This document shows, in pieces, positions 53,809 through 62,293 of a stretch of 64,000 nt of DNA. Every line of letters begins with the position of its first letter. Positions within the stretch are counted from its first letter, which is position 1. Below the pieces are notes generated by a model. The model was not told where the DNA came from. It searched no databases and saw only the letters and a list, made by a program, of their open reading frames with translations. The DNA is from Tropicimonas sediminicola (lineage in GTDB: Bacteria; Pseudomonadota; Alphaproteobacteria; Rhodobacterales; Rhodobacteraceae): NCBI RefSeq assembly GCF_900188335.1, contig NZ_FZOY01000001.1, forward strand, positions 434,001-498,000, in the 5' to 3' direction. The position numbers and the translations under genes are program-made.

Positions 53809-54032
53809 GCCAAGAAAAAATCGCCTACATGGCCAACCAGATCGCCACCGCCTTCGCCACACGGCCCGAGCCGGAGGCGGTGGAGGCCGTGGCCGCCCAT
53901 ATCAACCAGTTCTGGGAACCGCGGATGCGCCGGCAATTGCTCGACCTGCTCGCGAGCGAGGACGTCGTTCTCTCGGATCTCGTCCGCAAGGCCGGCCCAG
54001 AAATCCGCAGGCCCGCCGCTTCTTCTGTCTGA
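53805..54032 (+). CDS. fdsD: Formate dehydrogenase subunit delta (FdsD)
   Basis: A 75-residue helical subunit. MSQEKIAYMANQIATAFATR followed by HINQFWEPRMRRQLLDLLAS matches FdsD, the small peripheral subunit that stabilises the FdsABG complex. It overlaps fdsC by ATGA. Its last codons (...ASSV) are formed by the start of an intergenic repeat copy (54019), so the C-terminus of the protein is encoded within the repeat. Confidence 0.9.
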   Translation: MSQEKIAYMANQIATAFATRPEPEAVEAVAAHINQFWEPRMRRQLLDLLASEDVVLSDLVRKAGPEIRRPAASSV

Positions 54033-54089
54033 AAATATCCTCGGGGGGAGCGGCCCGCTTCGGGCCGCGAGGGGGTCAGGCAGCCCCCG
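54019..54089. repeat. Dispersed intergenic repeat, copy 4 (plus orientation)
   Basis: The core CTGTCTGAAAATATCCTCGG (54025-54044) is followed by a hairpin GCGGCCCG-CTT-CGGGCCGC (about 54050-54068) and a second, GGGGGT-CAGGCA-GCCCCC-like element. The layout equals copy 1 at 14267. It overlaps the end of fdsD and separates it from the convergent phaZ, 9 bases before the phaZ stop codon. Confidence 0.65.
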
Positions 54090-54097
54090 TCCCGAAC

Positions 54098-55381
54098 TTA
54101 TCGTGCGTGCAGCGACTTGATGTTGGCGAACTTCATCTTGCGCCGGTCGTGGGTCATGTTCTCGTCGATGAACTCCAGCACCAGCGGGCGGATGTTGTTG
54201 CGCCAGGACTTGCCGGCAAAGATCCCGTAGTGACCCGCACCGGGCTCGAGATGGCTGGCCTTCTTGCTGTCGTCCAGGCCGGTCAGCAGGTTCAGCGCGG
54301 CAACGCATTGGCCGGGCGCCGAGATGTCGTCGTTCGCGCCTTCGACCGTCATCACCGCGACATCGGTGATCGCGCCGATATGGACCCGCTTGCCCTCGAC
54401 CTCGAAGATGTCCCGCGCGATCTCGCGGTTCTTGAAGTTCCGCTCGACGGTCGAGAGGTAGAATTCCGCCGTCATGTCCATGACTGCAAGGTATTCGTCG
54501 TAGAACCGGTTGTGCCGGTCGAACTCGCCGGCCTGCCCGCGGGCCACGCGCACGATCTGGTCGAAGAAGGCGGTGGCATGGGTTTCGGAGTTCATCGCCA
54601 TGAAGGAGGCGAGCTGCTGCAGGCCGGGATAGACCATCCGCCCGGCGCCTGCGTACTTGAAGCCGACGCGCTGCACGACGTGTTGTTCGAGCTGGCCCAT
54701 GGTCACGGTACGTCCGAAATCCGTCACCTCGGTCGGGGCCGCGCCGGGGTCGATCGGACCGCCGATCAGCGTCAGCGAGTTGGGCTGGGCCGCCGGGTCC
54801 TCTTCGGCGAGATAGGCCGTGGCGGCCAGCGCCAGCGGTGCCGGCTGGCAGACCGCGATCACGTGGGTGTCCGGTCCGAGGTATTTCATGAACTCGACGA
54901 GGTAGAGGACGTAATCCTCGATGTCGAACTTGCCGGCGGAGACCGGGATGTCCCGGGCGTTGTGCCAGTCTGTCGTGTAGACCTCGCAATCGGGCAGCAG
55001 CGAGACCACGGTCGAGCGCAGCAGGGTCGCGTAGTGACCGGACATCGGAGCCACAAGCAGCACCTTGCGCGGCATCTGCGCCCGGCCCTGGACCTCGAAG
55101 TGGATCAGGTCGCCGAAGGGTTTCTTGATGCTTGTGATCACGTCCACGAGGTGGTCGCGGCCATCCTCGCCGACGACGGAATGGATGTTCCAGTCCGGCT
55201 TGGCGATCATCCGCTGGAAGCTGCGTTCGGTCACCTCGCCCCATGCGGCGCCCATCTGGATCATCGGGTTCATCGACAACCCGAAGATCGGATAGGAGCA
55301 CACGGCCTTGGCGGTCGAGCCGAGCCACTCGTTGGTGACGCGCATGCTCTCCATGAGGTCGTAAGTGGCCATGTACTTCAT
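54098..55381 (-). CDS. phaZ: Intracellular polyhydroxyalkanoate depolymerase PhaZ
   Basis: A 427-residue alpha/beta-hydrolase that mobilises PHB granules. It starts MKYMATYDLMESMRVTNEWL. VAPMSGHYATLLRSTVVSLL and YTTDWHNARDIPVSAGKFD are typical of the PhaZ1 type, and the lipase-box-like part is HVIAVCQPAPLALA, with Cys as nucleophile. GHYGIFAGKSWR near the end holds the catalytic His. Start ATG 55381 follows GGAGAAAG. Divergent from phaC. Confidence 0.92.
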   Translation of the reverse strand: MKYMATYDLMESMRVTNEWLGSTAKAVCSYPIFGLSMNPMIQMGAAWGEVTERSFQRMIAKPDWNIHSVVGEDGRDHLVDVITSIKKPFGDLIHFEVQGRAQMPRKVLLVAPMSGHYATLLRSTVVSLLPDCEVYTTDWHNARDIPVSAGKFDIEDYVLYLVEFMKYLGPDTHVIAVCQPAPLALAATAYLAEEDPAAQPNSLTLIGGPIDPGAAPTEVTDFGRTVTMGQLEQHVVQRVGFKYAGAGRMVYPGLQQLASFMAMNSETHATAFFDQIVRVARGQAGEFDRHNRFYDEYLAVMDMTAEFYLSTVERNFKNREIARDIFEVEGKRVHIGAITDVAVMTVEGANDDISAPGQCVAALNLLTGLDDSKKASHLEPGAGHYGIFAGKSWRNNIRPLVLEFIDENMTHDRRKMKFANIKSLHAR

Positions 55382-55442
55382 CGCGGACTTTCTCCGTTTG
55401 GGGGGCGCCCGGAACAAATGGTCGCTTTGCCCGTCCCGAACT

Positions 55443-55456
55443 GTGAATATATTCAC
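55443..55456. promoter_or_regulatory. Palindrome in the phaZ/phaC divergent region
   Basis: GTGAATATATTCAC (55443-55456) is a perfect 14-bp palindrome in an otherwise GC-rich 105-base spacer, and contains a TATATT -10 candidate. It could be an operator shared by the two genes. It does not fit the PhaR consensus CTGC-N3-GCAG. Confidence 0.45.
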
Positions 55457-55486
55457 CGGAACGAAGCTACTGGAAAAGGGCCTTCC

Positions 55487-57280
55487 ATGACAACAGATCA
55501 TGAGACCGATGCGAACCAGGACGTGCTTACGTCGAATCTCGCCAAGATAGAGGCACTTTCGCAACGCCTCGTCGCGGCCCTTTCCAAGCAGAGGCAGATC
55601 GACCCGTCGCTTCAGGGGCCGAGCCACGAACTCTACATGAAGGCGGCCTCCGCCTACATGACCGAGTTCATGCGCAATCCCTCGAAGGTGTTCGAGCACC
55701 AGGTGAACTACTGGGGCAAGACGCTGAAGCACTATATCGACGCCCAGCATGTCCTGACGTCCGGCCAGCTCCGCGCACCGGAGGACGCCACGCCCAGAGA
55801 CCGCCGCTTCGCCGGGGAGCTCTGGCAGACCCATCCCTATTTCAACTACATCAAGCAGCAGTACCTGCTGACCAGCGAGGCCATCAACAGCGCGGTGGCC
55901 GATCTCGATCACCTCGATCCGCGCGACAAGAAGCGGCTGGAGTACTTCACCCGCCAGATCGTCGACATGATGAGCCCGGCCAATTATCTCGCGACCAACC
56001 CAGAGGCGCTGCAGAAGGCGGTGGACACCGAGGGCCAGTCGCTGGTGGACGGGCTGGAGAACCTGGTGCGCGACCTGGAGGCCAATGGCGGCGACCTCGT
56101 CGTCACCCTGGCCGACAAGGACGCCTTCCGCGTCGGCGAAAACCTCGCCACCACGCCCGGCAAGGTCGTCTTTCGCAACCGGCTGTTCGAGTTGATCCAG
56201 TATGCGCCGACCACCGAGACGGTGGCCCGCACGCCGCTGCTGATCTTCCCGCCCTGGATCAACAAGTTCTACATCCTCGACCTGAAGGCGAGGAACTCGC
56301 TCATCAAGTGGATCGTCGACCAGGGCTACACGCTCTTCGTCGTTTCGTGGGTCAATCCCGATCCCTCCTATGCGGATGTGGGCATGGATGAGTATGTCGA
56401 GGAGGGCTACCTGACGGCCATCGAGCAGGTGAAGGAGATCACCGGCGAGCCGAAGATCAACGCGATCGGCTATTGCATCGCCGGAACCACGCTCAGCCTG
56501 ACCCTGGCGCTGATGAAGAAGCGTGGCGACAAGTCGATCCGCTCGGCGACCTTCTTCACCACGCTCACCGATTTTTCCGATCAGGGCGAGGTGGGCGTGT
56601 TCCTCGAGGACGATTTCGTCGACGGGATCGAGGAGGAGGTGAACCGCAACGGCGTGCTCGACAGCTTCTTCATGTCGCGCACCTTCTCCTTCCTGCGCAG
56701 CAACGACCTGATCTACGCACCGGCGATCCGCAGCTACATGATGGGCGAGGCGCCGCCCGCCTTCGACCTGCTCTACTGGAACGGCGACGGCACCAATCTG
56801 CCGGCCCGGATGGCTGTGGAATACCTGCGCGGGCTGTGCCAGCGCGACGAGTTCGCGGGCGGTGCCGGCTTCGAGATATGCGGCGAGACGGTCTCCATCG
56901 CCGATGTGGACGTGCCGCTCTGCGCCATCGCCTGCGAGACGGACCATATCGCCGCCTGGAAGTCCTCCTACCGAGGTGTGCGGAAGATGGGCGCGCGCCA
57001 GAAGATGTTCATCCTATCGGAATCCGGCCACATCGCCGGGATCGTGAATCCACCGTCCAAGATGAAATACGGCCATTACACCAACGAGGACCTGTCGCTG
57101 GAGCCGGAGGCCTGGCTGGACGGTGCGGACTACACCGAGGGCTCCTGGTGGCCGCGGTGGGAAGCCTGGCTGAAGCGGCGTTCGGGCGCCCGGATTCCGG
57201 CGCGCGAGCCGGGAGATTCGAAGCACCCGCCGCTCGCCGATGCGCCCGGAACTTACGTAAAGGCAGAAAAGAGCCTGTAA
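55487..57280 (+). CDS. phaC: Class I poly(3-hydroxyalkanoate) polymerase PhaC
   Basis: A 597-residue synthase that polymerises 3-hydroxybutyryl-CoA. The N-terminal part (about 1-200) binds granules; the alpha/beta-hydrolase core carries the lipase-box-like GYCIAGTT with the nucleophile Cys at about 330, the Asp in DVPLCAIACETDHIAAWK and the His in SESGHIAGIVNPP. Length fits class I. Long in-frame readings upstream overlap phaZ and are not real. Confidence 0.96.
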   Translation: MTTDHETDANQDVLTSNLAKIEALSQRLVAALSKQRQIDPSLQGPSHELYMKAASAYMTEFMRNPSKVFEHQVNYWGKTLKHYIDAQHVLTSGQLRAPEDATPRDRRFAGELWQTHPYFNYIKQQYLLTSEAINSAVADLDHLDPRDKKRLEYFTRQIVDMMSPANYLATNPEALQKAVDTEGQSLVDGLENLVRDLEANGGDLVVTLADKDAFRVGENLATTPGKVVFRNRLFELIQYAPTTETVARTPLLIFPPWINKFYILDLKARNSLIKWIVDQGYTLFVVSWVNPDPSYADVGMDEYVEEGYLTAIEQVKEITGEPKINAIGYCIAGTTLSLTLALMKKRGDKSIRSATFFTTLTDFSDQGEVGVFLEDDFVDGIEEEVNRNGVLDSFFMSRTFSFLRSNDLIYAPAIRSYMMGEAPPAFDLLYWNGDGTNLPARMAVEYLRGLCQRDEFAGGAGFEICGETVSIADVDVPLCAIACETDHIAAWKSSYRGVRKMGARQKMFILSESGHIAGIVNPPSKMKYGHYTNEDLSLEPEAWLDGADYTEGSWWPRWEAWLKRRSGARIPAREPGDSKHPPLADAPGTYVKAEKSL

Positions 57281-57303
57281 GGTATTCTGAATGCCTCATT
57301 TTT

Positions 57304-57351
57304 CTGCACTGCAGCAAAAAACTTGAAATGCTGCGCTGCAGCATGTATATC
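57304..57351 (+). promoter_or_regulatory. phaP promoter with two PhaR operators
   Basis: CTGC-ACT-GCAG (57304-57314) and CTGC-GCT-GCAG (57331-57341) are perfect matches to the CTGC-N3-GCAG target known for PhaR. A promoter TTGAAA (57323-57328), 17 bases, TATATC (57346-57351) carries the second operator in its spacer and the first just upstream of -35, so bound PhaR would block RNA polymerase. The model is that PhaR leaves DNA when granules form. Confidence 0.82.
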
Positions 57352-57410
57352 TCGGTCATGGAAATTCAGGGCGCCCGGCGGGTCCGGTCGCACCAATAAG
57401 GAGCAAGACC

Positions 57411-57860
57411 ATGACCAAGACCGACGATATCACCAAGATGATGCAAGACATGCTGGCCGCCTTCCCGGTTGACGCCACTGCCATGCAGGACGCCTTCAAG
57501 ACCCAGGCCGCTCTGGGCGAGAAGCTCTCCAAAGTCGCCATCGAAGCCGCCGAGAAATCCACCGAGATCTCCTCGAAGTGGACCAAGGACACCCTGGCCA
57601 AGCTGACCGAAGTCACCAAGCTCAAGGACGAGCCGGCCGACTACCAGAAGGCCATGACCGACTACGCCTCCGCCCAGGCCGAGATGGTCGCCGAGACCAT
57701 GGCTGCCTTCGCCGAGGTCGCCAAGAAAGTGCAGATGGAAACCGTCGAGCTGATGCTGGCTGCGGGCAAGGACATCTCCGAAGATGCCACCGCCGCCGTG
57801 AAGAAGGCCACCGCAGACGTGACCACCGCTGCGAAGAAGGCCACGACCGCCGCCAAGTAA
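57411..57860 (+). CDS. phaP: Phasin (granule-associated protein) PhaP
   Basis: A 149-residue helical amphipathic protein: MTKTDDITKMMQDMLAAFPV and Ala/Lys-rich tail ending KKATTAAK, like PhaP1-type phasins that coat PHB granules. TAAGGAGCAA precedes the ATG, and codon use is strongly biased to C-ending codons, a sign of high expression. It lies between PhaR-bound promoter and a strong intrinsic terminator. Confidence 0.9.
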   Translation: MTKTDDITKMMQDMLAAFPVDATAMQDAFKTQAALGEKLSKVAIEAAEKSTEISSKWTKDTLAKLTEVTKLKDEPADYQKAMTDYASAQAEMVAETMAAFAEVAKKVQMETVELMLAAGKDISEDATAAVKKATADVTTAAKKATTAAK

Positions 57861-57918
57861 TCGCGGTCGAAAAGCTTCCGTGCCACTGTCCTCCTCCCTG
57901 AGTGGCGTGGAGCTTCGG

Positions 57919-57955
57919 GCGGGCTTGCCACCGGCAAGCCCGCTCTTTCTTTTTG
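57919..57955 (+). terminator. Intrinsic terminator of phaP
   Basis: A perfect 11-bp stem GCGGGCTTGCC (57919-57929) and GGCAAGCCCGC (57933-57943), 3-base loop and TCTTTCTTTTTG. Confidence 0.93.
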
Positions 57956-57973
57956 TTTCACGGTGGTCTACGC

Positions 57974-57989
57974 TTTGCTGCACCGCAAA
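57974..57989. promoter_or_regulatory. PhaR-like site upstream of phaR
   Basis: TTTGC-TGCACC-GCAAA (57974-57989) contains CTGC-ACC-GCAA, one base off CTGC-N3-GCAG. It lies 15 bases before the phaR start, consistent with autorepression. Confidence 0.55.
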
Positions 57990-58004
57990 AGGGGAGGGTT
58001 CTGC

Positions 58005-58556
58005 GTGGCCGAAGATTCACCGCTTCTGATCAAGCGCTATGCGAGCCGTCGGCTCTACAATACCGAGACAAGCGACTACGTGACGCTTGAGGATATTGCC
58101 GGGTTCATCCGGGACGGCCGCGAGGTGCAGATCGTCGATCTGAAATCCGGTGACGACCTGACCCGCCAGTATCTGCTGCAGATCATCGCAGAACACGAGA
58201 GCAAGGGCGAAAGCGTCCTGCCGATCAACGTTCTGACCGATCTCGTGCGCAGCTATTCGACCTCCGCCACATCGGTCGTGCCCCAGTTCCTCGCCATGTC
58301 CTTCGAGATGCTCCGCGACGGGCAGTCGAAGATGATGGAGAACATGGAAAAGATGAATCCGATGTCCACCATGCCGGGGTTCGAGGCGATGAAGGCGCAG
58401 CAGGCGGCCTTCATGAAGGCGATGACGGGCGGCATGGGCAACTGGCCGCCGCGGGCCTCCGAAGGCGAGGGTCGCGAAGGCGGTGGCGAGGATCTCGACG
58501 AGATCAAGAACCAGCTTGCCGATCTGCAGGCCAAGCTGGCACGGATGAACAAGTAA
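58005..58556 (+). CDS. phaR: Polyhydroxyalkanoate synthesis repressor PhaR
   Basis: A 183-residue DNA- and PHB-binding regulator. The PHB/PHA_accumulation regulator domain appears as LLIKRYASRRLYNTETSDYV followed by TLEDIAGFIRDGREVQIVD (about 5-45), and a coiled-coil and low-complexity C-terminus follows. GTG 58005 was chosen as start since GGGGAGGG lies 6 bases before it, and the earlier GTG (57963) lacks one. It represses phaP and itself through CTGC-N3-GCAG sites. Confidence 0.92.
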   Translation: MAEDSPLLIKRYASRRLYNTETSDYVTLEDIAGFIRDGREVQIVDLKSGDDLTRQYLLQIIAEHESKGESVLPINVLTDLVRSYSTSATSVVPQFLAMSFEMLRDGQSKMMENMEKMNPMSTMPGFEAMKAQQAAFMKAMTGGMGNWPPRASEGEGREGGGEDLDEIKNQLADLQAKLARMNK

Positions 58557-58632
58557 TCCGGTCGCGGCCGGGCCGGCCCTGCCGCCGTCCCGCGACCACC
58601 CGAGGGATCGCCTTGCCACGGAAAGACCGCGG

Positions 58633-59610
58633 ATGACCGGACGGATGACCGATGCCACCGGCCGGGTGACCCTCTGGGGAATTGAGGTCTTTCTGGCGGT
58701 GGCCGAAGACGGCTCCGTGTCCGCAGCGGCCCGCAGGCTGGGCGCCAGCCCCTCAGGTGTCAGCCAGCAACTCAGCAACCTGGAAACCGCACTCGGCCGA
58801 CAGCTCATCGACCGCGCCCGCAGGCCGGCACGGCTGACTGCTGCCGGGAACATCTTTCGCAGGCGGGCCCAGCGGATCTGGAACGAGGCGATGCAGGCGC
58901 GCGCGGAACTGCTGTCGGGCGATCTGCGCAACCTGACGGCCCTGCGCCTCGGCATGATCGAGGATTTCGACGCCGACGTGACGCCCCGGCTCCTGTCGGA
59001 CATGGCGGACGAGCTGACGGAGTGCAAGTTCCTGCTCGAGACCGGGCCGAGCCATCGCCTGCTGGACCAGCTCGAGAGCAACGCGCTCGACGTCGTCGTG
59101 ACGGCCGAGCTGGAAGGGGCGCGGGCGGAGTGGATGGAACTGCACCCGTTGATGGAGGAACCTTTCGTGGCAGCGGTCCCGCGCGGTTTCGATCCGGGGC
59201 AGGACGTGCTGGCCGGCCTGCGCGCCTTGCCGTTGATCCAGTACACCGAACGTCACCTGATGGGACGGCAGATCGTGGCTCACCTGACGCGGCACCGGGT
59301 CGAACTGGACCATCGGTTCGAGCTCGATTCCTACCACGCGATCATGGCCATGGTGGCCTCCGGTGCGGGCTGGACGATCCTGACGCCGCTCGGATACCTC
59401 CATGCCCGCCGGTTCCGCGACGAGGCCGAGCTGCTGCCGCTGCCGATCGAGCCTCTGAAGCGGCGCATTCTACTGTCGGCGCGCAGCGAAGCCCTGCAGG
59501 ACATGCCGAGCCGGCTGAGCGAGCGGCTCAAGCCGTTGCTGCAGGAGATGATCGTGGAGCCCGCGATCGCGCGGACCCCGTGGCTCGAAGGGGCGCTTCG
59601 GGTTCTGTAG
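58633..59610 (+). CDS. LysR-family transcriptional regulator
   Basis: A 325-residue LTTR. The winged helix is LWGIEVFLAVAEDGSVSAAA, then RRLGASPSGVSQQLSNLETA (about 14-53), and the substrate domain covers about 95-300. Target unknown: it is convergent with the DegT-type gene, with a 9-base gap, and no divergent partner. An N-terminal extension of 8-12 residues is possible since ATG 58645 is an alternative start. Confidence 0.82.
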   Translation: MTGRMTDATGRVTLWGIEVFLAVAEDGSVSAAARRLGASPSGVSQQLSNLETALGRQLIDRARRPARLTAAGNIFRRRAQRIWNEAMQARAELLSGDLRNLTALRLGMIEDFDADVTPRLLSDMADELTECKFLLETGPSHRLLDQLESNALDVVVTAELEGARAEWMELHPLMEEPFVAAVPRGFDPGQDVLAGLRALPLIQYTERHLMGRQIVAHLTRHRVELDHRFELDSYHAIMAMVASGAGWTILTPLGYLHARRFRDEAELLPLPIEPLKRRILLSARSEALQDMPSRLSERLKPLLQEMIVEPAIARTPWLEGALRVL

Positions 59611-59619
59611 GCGGCGCCG

Positions 59620-60822
59620 TCAGGTACCGTAGGCCAGCTCGGCTTCCATTGCCCGGTCCGCGGCGGCGACAAGGGCGTCAGCGATGAAATCCAGCTCCGC
59701 GCGGGTCAGTCGGGCCGGCAGCCGCACGTCGCAGGCGCGCATCAGCATCGCTCGCGTCTCGGGCAGTTCCGGGACGCCACCTTCGATGAACTGCCAGTTC
59801 CAGAAGGCGCGGGCGTTGTCGGTGCTCATGCCGAAGACCTGCACCTTCACGCCGCCGGCGTAGGCGGCCTCGACAAAGCCGGCAACCTGCGCGTCGGACA
59901 TGCCGACGAGGTTGAACTGGATCGAATCCGGGGCCCGCAACTCCAGTGCGAGCGGCGGCGGTACGTCGAGCCAGGGCGAAACGTTGAGGCGCTCGGCCAC
60001 GTAATCGTGGTTGGCACGCCCGTCCGCCACGCGCCGCGGGACCTCGGCAAGCTGCGGACGGATGATCGCGGCGGAGAGGTTCTGCAGGCGCAGGTTGTAG
60101 AGGGGCAGGCGGTTCTGCCAGCGAGCGACGGCCTCGGCCAGCACATCGTGCTTCTTCCAGTTGTGCTCGTAGGCGCCGGACATGATGATCGCCCGCGCGA
60201 TCAGGTCGGCGTCGTCCGAGATCATGATCCCGCCCTCGCCGGCATTGACCAGCTTGTAGGACTGGAACGAGAAGCAGCCGATCTTGCCGATAGTGCCGAT
60301 CTTGCGGCCGGACCAAACGGTGCCGAGCGAATGGGCCGCATCTTCGATCACCGGGATGCCGCGCGCATCGGCCAGCGCCATGATCGCGTCCATGTCGGAG
60401 GTGTGCCCGCGCATGTGGCTGATGAGGACCGCGCCGATCTCGTCGGTCAGCTTGGCCTCGAAATCGGCCATGTCGACGCGGTAGTTCGCGCCCACTTCCA
60501 CGAGCACCGGCTGGCAATCGGCATGGATCACCGCGGAGGGCACGGCGGCGAAGGTGAAGGCGGGGATCAGCACCTTGGCGCCGCGCGGCAGGTCGAGCGC
60601 CTTGAGCGACAGGAAGAGTGCCGCCGAACAGGATGACACCGCCAGTGCGTAGGTGCTGCCCATCATCTCCGCGAATTCGCGCTCGAGCAGGGTGACGGGC
60701 GCATCCTGCGGGGCGGTGTAGCGAAACAGGTCCCCCGATTGCAGAAGCCGGTCGATCTCGGCCCGGGCGGCCTCGGGGATGGGTTCTGCGTCATAGACGT
60801 TGGGGGCGAGCGCCTGGGTCAT
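59620..60822 (-). CDS. DegT/DnrJ/EryC1/StrS-family PLP aminotransferase
   Basis: A 400-residue fold-type I enzyme. The PLP lysine is Lys190 in CFSFQSYKLVNAGEGG; the Asp of the cofactor is in VIEDAAHSLGT (about 158-168) and the family's substrate loop in GHTSDMD. Such enzymes transaminate keto-sugars or act as dehydratases; the Cys/His ends here do not resemble a standard sugar aminotransferase, so its substrate may be an amino acid or polyamine. It precedes, by 109 bases, the gamma-glutamyl cluster. Confidence 0.83.
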   Translation of the reverse strand: MTQALAPNVYDAEPIPEAARAEIDRLLQSGDLFRYTAPQDAPVTLLEREFAEMMGSTYALAVSSCSAALFLSLKALDLPRGAKVLIPAFTFAAVPSAVIHADCQPVLVEVGANYRVDMADFEAKLTDEIGAVLISHMRGHTSDMDAIMALADARGIPVIEDAAHSLGTVWSGRKIGTIGKIGCFSFQSYKLVNAGEGGIMISDDADLIARAIIMSGAYEHNWKKHDVLAEAVARWQNRLPLYNLRLQNLSAAIIRPQLAEVPRRVADGRANHDYVAERLNVSPWLDVPPPLALELRAPDSIQFNLVGMSDAQVAGFVEAAYAGGVKVQVFGMSTDNARAFWNWQFIEGGVPELPETRAMLMRACDVRLPARLTRAELDFIADALVAAADRAMEAELAYGT

Positions 60823-60850
60823 GGGGTGGCCTTCTTTCGCTGCTTATTCG

Positions 60851-60885
60851 TGAAAGCTGTAGAATACTTTCAGGAAGCGTGAAAG
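60851..60885. promoter_or_regulatory. TGAAAG repeat region upstream of the DegT-type gene
   Basis: Three TGAAAG half-sites: plus strand at 60851-60856 and 60880-60885, minus strand at 60867-60872 (CTTTCA). The latter two make CTTTCA-N7-TGAAAG, a perfect interrupted palindrome. The position, just before the DegT-type start and after the glutamine-synthetase-like gene, suits an operator. Confidence 0.45.
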
Positions 60886-60931
60886 AAAAATCCGGGCATG
60901 CCGACGCGACGGCGTGATCTCGCCGCCGCGC

Positions 60932-62290
60932 TCAGACGTTGAGCAGAAGGTGTTCGCGTTCCCAGGGGCTGATGACCTGAAGGAATTCGGTGTACTCGGC
61001 TTCCTTGACCGCCGCGTAGACCTTGCAGAACTCCTCGCCCAGCACGTCGCGGACAGCCGTTGCCTCGGCAAAGAGCGGCAGCGCCTCGCCGAACGTGCGC
61101 GGGATGCCCTCGTCACTGTCGTAGGCGTCGCCGTCGAAGGCCGGGGCGGGAGGGAGCTTCTCCTGCATCCCCAGCCAGCCACAGGCCAGCGAGCCGGCGA
61201 TGGCGAGATAGGGGTTGCAGTCCATGCCGGCGATCCGGTTCTCGACCCGTCGTGAATGCGGGCTGGAAACCGGCACCCGGAGGCCGGTGGTGCGGTTGTC
61301 CCGGCCCCATTCGAGGTTGATCGGGGCGGCGAAGTCACGGACGTAGCGGCGATAGGAATTCACGTAGGGCGCCAGCAGCGCCACGACGGAGGGAAGGTGC
61401 CGCTGCATCCCGCCGATGAAATGCAGGAAGGCTTCCGAGTCCTCCCCCTGCTCGTCGGTGAAGATGTTGCGTCCGCCCTTGGTCTCGACCACCGAGTGGT
61501 GGATGTGCATGGCGCTGCCGGGCTCGTTCTGGATCGGCTTGGCCATGAAGGTGGCGTAGCAATTGTGCCGGAGCGCCGCCTCGCGGATCAGGCGCTTGAA
61601 ATAGAAGATCTCGTCGGCCAGCCGCACGGGGTCGCCGTGGCGCATGTTGAGCTCGATCTGACCGGCGCCGCCCTCCTGCATGATGCCGTCGATCTCGATG
61701 CCCTGTGCCTCGGCGAAATCGTAGATGTCGTCGATCACGGGGCCGTATTCGTCCACGGCGGACATGGAATAGGCCTGCTTGGCGGCGGCCTTGCGGCCGG
61801 AGCGCCCCATCGGCGGTTCGACCTCCTTGGCGGGGTCGGTGTTGGGCGAGACGAGGTAGAATTCCATCTCCGGCGCCACGATCGGCGTCAGCCCCTGTTC
61901 CTCGAACAGCCCGACGACCCGCTTGAGCACGTTGCGCGGCGCCGTGGGCACCGGGTTGCCGTTCTGGTCGTGGATCTCGTGGATCACCTGCAGGGTCCAG
62001 TCGGCCGTCCACGGTGCGGCAGTGGCGGTGCTGAGATCGGGGGTCAGCACCATGTCCGGCTCGGTGTAGGGCATGTCCGGAATGTCGGTCCAATCGCCCG
62101 TGATGGTCTGCAGGAACACGGAGTTCGGCAGGTAGAAATGTGTTTGCTTGGCGAACTTGGGTCCCGGCATCGCCTTGCCGCGCGCCACGCCGGCAAGGTC
62201 GGCGATCACGCATTCAACCTCGTCGATCTTGCCTTTCTCAAGGTAGGCCTGGGCGGCTTCGGGCAGCTTGTCGAGGAGGTCGTGGACCAT
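60932..62290 (-). CDS. Glutamine synthetase-family protein (gamma-glutamylputrescine synthetase-like, PuuA-type)
   Basis: A 452-residue GS-fold ligase. Metal and ATP motifs: VAPEMEFYLVSPN (about residue 135), SAMHIHHSVVETKGG (about 252), and NRTTGLRVPVSSPHSRRVENR (about 325; note the RVENRIAG tail). It lacks the adenylylation-loop sequence of GlnA. In Rhodobacteraceae such genes make gamma-glutamyl amides, such as gamma-glutamylputrescine; substrate unproven. Same direction as the next two genes, 3 bases from the amidotransferase. Confidence 0.87.
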   Translation of the reverse strand: MVHDLLDKLPEAAQAYLEKGKIDEVECVIADLAGVARGKAMPGPKFAKQTHFYLPNSVFLQTITGDWTDIPDMPYTEPDMVLTPDLSTATAAPWTADWTLQVIHEIHDQNGNPVPTAPRNVLKRVVGLFEEQGLTPIVAPEMEFYLVSPNTDPAKEVEPPMGRSGRKAAAKQAYSMSAVDEYGPVIDDIYDFAEAQGIEIDGIMQEGGAGQIELNMRHGDPVRLADEIFYFKRLIREAALRHNCYATFMAKPIQNEPGSAMHIHHSVVETKGGRNIFTDEQGEDSEAFLHFIGGMQRHLPSVVALLAPYVNSYRRYVRDFAAPINLEWGRDNRTTGLRVPVSSPHSRRVENRIAGMDCNPYLAIAGSLACGWLGMQEKLPPAPAFDGDAYDSDEGIPRTFGEALPLFAEATAVRDVLGEEFCKVYAAVKEAEYTEFLQVISPWEREHLLLNV

Positions 62291-62293
62291 CGG

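Noticed and set aside
53253-54032. 259-codon reading ending with FdsD
   Set aside because: Only the last 75 codons (from 53805) match FdsD; the rest overlaps fdsC out of frame.
60846-60865. ATTC...GAAT pair near the DegT-type gene
   Set aside because: The spacer is 12 bases, not the 8 of the SqrR-type pattern.
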